Below, piece by piece: positions 6,133-9,859 of a stretch of DNA of 9,859 nucleotides. Numbering within the stretch: the first letter of the stretch is position 1; the number at the start of each line of letters is the position of its first letter. The translations under genes and the position numbers were made by a program. The stretch spans positions 1-9,859 of the forward strand of contig JADLAH010000241.1 in assembly GCA_020848315.1 (NCBI GenBank). The letters are read 5' to 3'. The notes under the pieces are model-generated. The model was not told the origin of the DNA. It saw only the letters and a program-made list of their open reading frames with translations, and did no database searches. The stretch comes from Chitinophagales bacterium (GTDB lineage Bacteria; Bacteroidota; Bacteroidia; Chitinophagales; JADIYW01).

Positions 6133-7977
6133 ATGAAAGACTTACGCCGGCTGCTACGTTATGCGACCCCTTATCTGGCCAATATGGCCGGCAGTGTGCT
6201 TTTCAATTTGCTGGCCGCTTTCTTTTCCATTTTCTCCTTTCTGATGCTGATTCCGTTTCTGAACATCATCTTCAATGCGGACAAAATGGCTGTCGCCACT
6301 ATTCAGCCGGTGCCGTCCGATTGGTGGAATCTGAAGGAATTTATAGCAACCAGTTTCAACAATACGGTTATCCGCTATATTCAGGAAAGTCCGGATATAG
6401 CCACCGGAAAAACCAAGGCATTGCTGTTTGTCTGTCTCTTTACCATTTTCGTATTTTTCGTAAAAAATATCTTCCGCTATCTGGCCCTGCATCTGCTGGC
6501 ACCGATGCGGACGGGCATTGCCACCACCATCCGGCAGCAGCTCTATGACAAACTAACCAGCCTGCATGTGCTGTATTTCTCCGAACAGCGAAAAGGTGAC
6601 GTGATGACACGCCTGACCAACGACGTACAGGAAGTGGAATACGGGATTTTGTATTTTCTGGATGTCGCCTTCAAAGAGCCAATTATCATACTTGCCACAT
6701 TGGTCACCATGCTGATCCTGAGTCCACAGCTAACGATGTTTGTGCTTATTATCTTGCCTTTGTCCGGCTATATTATCGGCAGAATCGGCAAATCGCTGAA
6801 ACAGGCATCCGGGCAGGCGCAAACATTGCAGGGCAACCTGAATGCGCTGGTGGAAGAAACCATTTCCGGAATCCGCATTATCCAGTCTTTCACGGCAGAA
6901 CTGTTCCTTCGCGATAAATTCCGAAACATCAATCAGCAGCACCAGGCTGTCAGCACTCAGATGATTCGCCGCAGGGATCTGTCGACGCCGTTATCAGAAT
7001 TTATGGGCATCGCAGTAGTGGTAGTGGTGTTGTTCATCGGCGGAAAAATGGTCATCCATCACACTTCGCCGCTGAGTGCGGAAGCATTTATTGCATTCAT
7101 CGTTATTTTCTCACAGATGATACAGCCCGCAAAGGCTTTTTCCAACGCTTTTTATTTTATACAAAAAGGAAAAGCGTCACTGGCACGAATAGAAGAAATC
7201 CTGGAACAGGACAACCCGCTGAAAGAGTCGGAACAACCGGCTGAACTACCATTTTTTGCAGACAAGATTACTTTTGAAGATGTGAGTTTTTCATACGGAC
7301 ACCAACCTGTACTGACGGGCATTAATCTGGAAATCCCAAAGGGAAAAAAGATGGCACTCGTTGGAAGTTCCGGCGCGGGAAAGTCAACATTACTACAACT
7401 CTTCCTGCGATTCTACGATGTGACCGAAGGACGCATCTGCATAGACGGCAAAGATATTCGTGACGTTTCACTGCACGATTGGCGAAAGATGAGCGCACTG
7501 ATTAGTCAGCAAACAATGCTGTTCAACGACTCCGTCAGCAACAACATCGCATTGGGCAAAACGATAGATCCGGAAAACATCCGGCGCGCGGCGGAACAGG
7601 CCAACGCGGCAGAATTTATTGAGAGGCTGCCGTTGACATACGACACTTTTATCGGTGACAACGGCATGAAACTGAGTGGCGGCGAACAGCAACGACTGAC
7701 CATCGCGAGAGCGATTTATAAAAATGCACCTATTTTATTGCTCGATGAAGCGACCTCTCACCTGGACAGCCAGACGGAGAGATTGGTACAGGATGCTTTA
7801 CAGCATTTGTTGCACAACAAAACAGCTATTCTGATTGCACACCGATTATCAACTGTTCAGTTTGCCGATGAAATTGTAGTGCTGAAAGAAGGCAAAATTG
7901 CAGAGAGAGGAACCCATGCGGAATTGATGAGCAAAGACGGAGAATACAAACGTCTGGTGACACTGCAACAATTATAA
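6133..7977 (+). CDS. ABC exporter, MsbA-like (fused membrane and ATPase domains)
   Basis: This 614-residue half-transporter should act as a homodimer that uses ATP to flip lipids or other amphiphiles across the inner membrane. MsbA moves lipid A-core, but a drug or other lipid exporter would look similar. The membrane domain has about six helices (about 17-46, 96-117, 172-196, 197-216, 288-306, 318-340). The ATPase domain (about 372-612) carries Walker A GSSGAGKS at 411-418, Q-loop Gln459, signature LSGGEQQ at 514-520, Walker B ILLLDE with Asp538 and Glu539, and switch His570. All catalytic residues are present. TM1 and TM2 are separated by about 50 residues (WW at 64-65), longer than in E. 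coli MsbA. The ATG at 6133 is preceded by gattaat with no Shine-Dalgarno motif. A TATTTTAC box at 6114-6121 is a poor promoter match. It stands alone. Confidence 0.93.
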   Translation: MKDLRRLLRYATPYLANMAGSVLFNLLAAFFSIFSFLMLIPFLNIIFNADKMAVATIQPVPSDWWNLKEFIATSFNNTVIRYIQESPDIATGKTKALLFVCLFTIFVFFVKNIFRYLALHLLAPMRTGIATTIRQQLYDKLTSLHVLYFSEQRKGDVMTRLTNDVQEVEYGILYFLDVAFKEPIIILATLVTMLILSPQLTMFVLIILPLSGYIIGRIGKSLKQASGQAQTLQGNLNALVEETISGIRIIQSFTAELFLRDKFRNINQQHQAVSTQMIRRRDLSTPLSEFMGIAVVVVVLFIGGKMVIHHTSPLSAEAFIAFIVIFSQMIQPAKAFSNAFYFIQKGKASLARIEEILEQDNPLKESEQPAELPFFADKITFEDVSFSYGHQPVLTGINLEIPKGKKMALVGSSGAGKSTLLQLFLRFYDVTEGRICIDGKDIRDVSLHDWRKMSALISQQTMLFNDSVSNNIALGKTIDPENIRRAAEQANAAEFIERLPLTYDTFIGDNGMKLSGGEQQRLTIARAIYKNAPILLLDEATSHLDSQTERLVQDALQHLLHNKTAILIAHRLSTVQFADEIVVLKEGKIAERGTHAELMSKDGEYKRLVTLQQL

Positions 7978-8037
7978 TTTTCTAATACACTGGACAGCAA
8001 ACAGTTCCATTTTTGTTAGTGATGGCCTAAAAAATGA

Positions 8038-8064
8038 CTTGTCCGACCCAAAGGATCGGACAAG
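8038..8064 (-). terminator. Distal terminator hairpin downstream of the YceI gene
   Basis: CTTGTCCGA and TCGGACAAG pair perfectly over 9 bases around a 9-base loop. On the minus strand the stem is followed, after three bases, by TTTTTT. That makes it an intrinsic terminator for the YceI gene. On the plus strand it is followed by A-rich sequence, so it is less suited to stopping the exporter transcript. Confidence 0.75.
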
Positions 8065-8095
8065 CCACAAAAACCATAAAACTATGAAAAACCCA

Positions 8096-8111
8096 ATTGC
8101 CTCTCGGCAAT
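8096..8111 (-). terminator. Proximal hairpin downstream of the YceI gene
   Basis: ATTGCC and GGCAAT form a perfect 6-bp stem. As minus-strand RNA the loop is GAGA, a GNRA tetraloop. The stem is followed by TGGG and then TTTTT. It lies 15 bases after the YceI stop. It is either a weak terminator or a stable 3'-end structure acting with the stronger hairpin further on. Confidence 0.5.
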
Positions 8112-8126
8112 CAATAGAGTTCGAAA

Positions 8127-8720
8127 CTAATTCGCAAGATTCACATTCAATTCAATCTCGTTCTTGATCGCCTTGTCGCCTAATCCTTCGATAAAGCTGG
8201 CTGATCCGTACTTGATATCCCACAACGTCCTGTCGATGGTGATCTTTGCGTTTGCTGTCAATGCTTTTCCTGTCATCTTCACGGTGGCAGGGAAAGTAAT
8301 ACTCTTTGTTATACCTTTTATTGTCAAATCAGCGGTTACTTTGTATTCGTTAGGCTGACCTGTCACTTTAAAAACTTTTTTAATTACAACAGTAGCTGTC
8401 GGGAATTTTGCCACATTGAAAAAGTCTTCATTTTTCAAGTGTCCCACCAGTTTCTGGTTGTAATCCGGATTCTCGATATCGGCACATGTAATAGAATTCA
8501 TATCCATTACAAATGTTCCTCCATTAAGAACACCGTTTTTGAGAGAAATAGTTCCCGACTGCAACTTTACGTTTCCGTTATGCTGACTTAAAACTTTTCT
8601 TCCAATCCATTCAATCGTACTTTTTTCAGTACTCACTGCAATTTTTCCCTGCGCGAAACCTGCAAAGGTCATCACAGAAAACAATAAAAATAAAAATGTT
8701 TGTTTTGTTACGGCTTGCAT
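8127..8720 (-). CDS. YceI-family secreted lipocalin-like protein
   Basis: YceI proteins are beta-barrels that bind polyisoprenoid chains such as ubiquinone precursors. They are periplasmic or secreted, and their physiological role is often unclear. The 197 residues start with a signal peptide (hydrophobic TFLFLLFSVMTFAGFA, probable cleavage near AQ/GK at residue 24) and no lipobox. The mature domain shows family hallmarks: STIEWIGRKV, NGNVKLQSGTISLKNGVLNG, the MDMNSITCADI strand, KNEDFFNVAKFPTATVVI, the DLTIKGITKSITFPA segment and the closing DRTLWDIKYGS plus GDKAIKNEIELNV. The ATG at 8720 gives the best signal peptide. It is a single gene with its own terminators, convergent with the exporter and divergent from the dehydrogenase. 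Function beyond the family level cannot be assigned. Confidence 0.93.
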   Translation of the reverse strand: MQAVTKQTFLFLLFSVMTFAGFAQGKIAVSTEKSTIEWIGRKVLSQHNGNVKLQSGTISLKNGVLNGGTFVMDMNSITCADIENPDYNQKLVGHLKNEDFFNVAKFPTATVVIKKVFKVTGQPNEYKVTADLTIKGITKSITFPATVKMTGKALTANAKITIDRTLWDIKYGSASFIEGLGDKAIKNEIELNVNLAN

Positions 8721-8876
8721 ATTAATTCTGTTTTGTTACTCTTAATACAAATATCAAACCAGTTTGTTTAAGTGCAGGATTAAAATTAGTGAAAATGTAT
8801 CAATGAAATCGAATTTTACTTGTGTTTAGCGCATTATTTGATACAAATCAATACCTTTCGAGAATAAACAGAGAAA
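8721..8876. promoter_or_regulatory. Divergent promoter region, YceI gene and dehydrogenase
   Basis: This 156-base AT-rich spacer must hold both start regions. For the dehydrogenase, TACCTTTC at 8852-8859 matches seven of eight positions of TAnnTTTG. For the YceI gene, GATATTTG (8755-8748, minus strand) also matches seven of eight. Neither has a clear -33 element. Two small inverted repeats are present: CAAAC-CA-GTTTG at 8755-8766 and ATTTG-ATA-CAAAT at 8836-8848. The 8-base sequence ATACAAAT occurs at 8745-8752 and again at 8841-8848, next to each promoter candidate. These could be operator sites, but short repeats arise by chance in such AT-rich DNA. Confidence 0.3.
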
Positions 8877-9689
8877 ATGAAAAATTTCAAGAACAAAAAA
8901 GCAGTGATAACAGGTGCCGGCTCCGGCATTGGCCAGGCTTTGGCTGTACAATTGGCAAAAAAGGGTGCCATTTTGATTTTATCGGACAAAAATGCTGACA
9001 CACTGGCTGACACCGAGAAGCTGGTGAAGACCATTGGTGCGGAATGCCATTGCTATACCGTGGATGTATCACAGGAAGATGCTATCAACCAGTTTGCGAA
9101 AGACGTCATAAAACAGCATCAGCATATTGATCTGCTTTTCAATAACGCCGGTTTTGCATTGGGCAAAATTTCACTGAAGGATGTCAAGATGGAAGATTTT
9201 CACAAAATTGTGGATGTGAATCTGTGGGGCGTAATCAACCACACCAAAGCATTCATCGATGTTTTATTAAGCCGTCCGGAAGCTGCCATCATCAATATTT
9301 CCAGTTTGTTTGGCATCATCGGCGTGCCGGATCAGGTACCCTATTGTACAACCAAATTTGCTGTGCGCGGATTTACGGAAGCATTGCGCGGGGAACTGCT
9401 AGAGACTAATGTTCAGGTGCATTGTGTACATCCGGGTGGCATCAATACGAATATCTACAAAAACGCGGTGCACTACAAACAGGACGCGAACGTAGACAGA
9501 AAATTCCAGAAAATGCTGGAGCGCACTACGCCTGAAGAAGCTGCGAAAACTATTTTGCGAGGAGTGGAACGCAAGACACTGCGCATCCTGATTGGTTCAG
9601 ATGCTGAGTTATTGGATAAACTGGCGCGCTCACTGCCGGAAAGTTACACTTCCATTCTGCAGCGTGGCATGAAAAAAATCGGATTCTAA
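8877..9689 (+). CDS. Short-chain dehydrogenase/reductase (classical SDR)
   Basis: This is a 270-residue cytoplasmic NAD(P)-dependent oxidoreductase of the classical SDR type; the substrate is not known. Motifs in order: cofactor loop TGAGSGIG at 12-19, Asp37 at the end of the second strand (which favours NAD over NADP), DV at 63-64, NNAG at 89-92, catalytic Asn115, Ser143, Tyr156 and Lys160 (YCTTK), and PGG at 186-188. The full Asn-Ser-Tyr-Lys tetrad is present, so it should be active. The C-terminal 70 residues are helical and basic (RGMKKIGF at the end), somewhat longer than minimal 250-residue SDRs. The ATG at 8877 follows cagagaaa and sits 11 residues before the glycine motif, as usual. 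Its stop overlaps the stop of the converging gene by four bases. Confidence 0.93.
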   Translation: MKNFKNKKAVITGAGSGIGQALAVQLAKKGAILILSDKNADTLADTEKLVKTIGAECHCYTVDVSQEDAINQFAKDVIKQHQHIDLLFNNAGFALGKISLKDVKMEDFHKIVDVNLWGVINHTKAFIDVLLSRPEAAIINISSLFGIIGVPDQVPYCTTKFAVRGFTEALRGELLETNVQVHCVHPGGINTNIYKNAVHYKQDANVDRKFQKMLERTTPEEAAKTILRGVERKTLRILIGSDAELLDKLARSLPESYTSILQRGMKKIGF

Positions 9690-9859
9690 GGCTTTTCCGC
9701 AAATACACTTTCTTCTGTCCGTCTCTCTTTGGGCGGATAGAAGAAATCCAGCGGATATTTCATGAAATATTTCAACAGCAACAACGGCAATTGCCACAAT
9801 TGTGCAGTGTCAATATTCCTGGACTTCAGCGCAACATAGAAAGCGAATCCGAAACTGGA
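9686..9859 (-). CDS. Unidentified protein, C-terminal 57 residues (runs off right edge)
   Basis: The minus strand is open from the window edge to a TAG at 9688-9686. The 57 residues include the aromatic, partly hydrophobic stretch FGFAFYVALKSRN, then QLWQLPLLLLKYFMKYPLDF and a polar tail (YPPKERRTEESVFAEKP). It is rich in Leu, Phe, Tyr and Lys-Tyr pairs, which suggests a membrane-associated or amphipathic C-terminus. I do not recognise the family. Support for coding comes from the uninterrupted frame, the plausible residue composition, and the tight tail-to-tail fit with the dehydrogenase (four-base stop overlap), which leaves no other explanation for these 170 bases. The missing upstream part would decide the identity. 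Confidence 0.6.
   Translation of the reverse strand, partial: SSFGFAFYVALKSRNIDTAQLWQLPLLLLKYFMKYPLDFFYPPKERRTEESVFAEKP

Noticed and set aside
7990..8016. ACTG...CAGT followed by TTTTT after the exporter gene, as a plus-strand terminator
   Set aside because: Only a 4-bp stem with a 9-base loop, too weak to call.
8084..8167. A 27-codon plus-strand frame (starting MKNPIASRQS) in the exporter-YceI spacer
   Set aside because: It overlaps the 3' end of the YceI gene in antisense and both terminator-side repeats. The sequence is better explained as the minus-strand terminator region.
1..9859. CRISPR arrays, tRNA or rRNA genes, insertion sequences, prophage genes, toxin-antitoxin pairs
   Set aside because: No regularly spaced repeats, tRNA-like cloverleaf, transposase, integrase or other mobile-element gene was seen. 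The gene content is core chromosomal.

Overview
The window looks like ordinary chromosomal DNA from a member of the Bacteroidota, probably a Chitinophagales-type lineage, though the genus cannot be fixed from sequence alone. The signs are an rpsL-rpsG-fusA run, a lack of clear Shine-Dalgarno sequences ahead of the genes (starts are preceded by A- or AT-rich stretches), TAnnTTTG-type -7 boxes of the Bacteroidota sigma factor, and a linked rbfA and FtsX/LolE-type permease pair.

Layout. Bases 1-1839 (minus strand) hold the start of the str operon in the order rpsL (S12), rpsG (S7), fusA (EF-G), with fusA cut off by the window edge. Bases 1840-2200 are the only gap over 300 bases. It holds the rpsL promoter candidates, a leader able to form competing hairpins, and the guaB terminator. 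Bases 2201-3688 (minus) are guaB (IMP dehydrogenase). Bases 3776-6024 (minus) form a probable operon: rbfA (30S maturation), a LolC/E-like ABC permease, and an unrecognised secreted protein. A divergent 108-base spacer leads to a plus-strand MsbA-type ABC exporter (6133-7977). A secreted YceI-family protein (8127-8720, minus) converges on it, with two hairpin terminators between. A short-chain dehydrogenase (8877-9689, plus) diverges from YceI. Its stop codon overlaps by four bases the stop of an unidentified minus-strand gene that runs off the right edge.

Functionally, the left two thirds is mostly growth-related: translation (S12, S7, EF-G, RbfA), GTP supply (GuaB), and envelope lipid or lipoprotein transport (LolE-like permease, MsbA-like flippase). 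The right third is accessory metabolism. I see no mobile element, CRISPR array, tRNA or rRNA gene, or phage gene. The most uncertain parts are the secreted protein at 3776-4336, the partial gene at 9686-9859, and the possible RNA-based control elements in the str operon. I did not find convincing evidence of a new multi-gene system.
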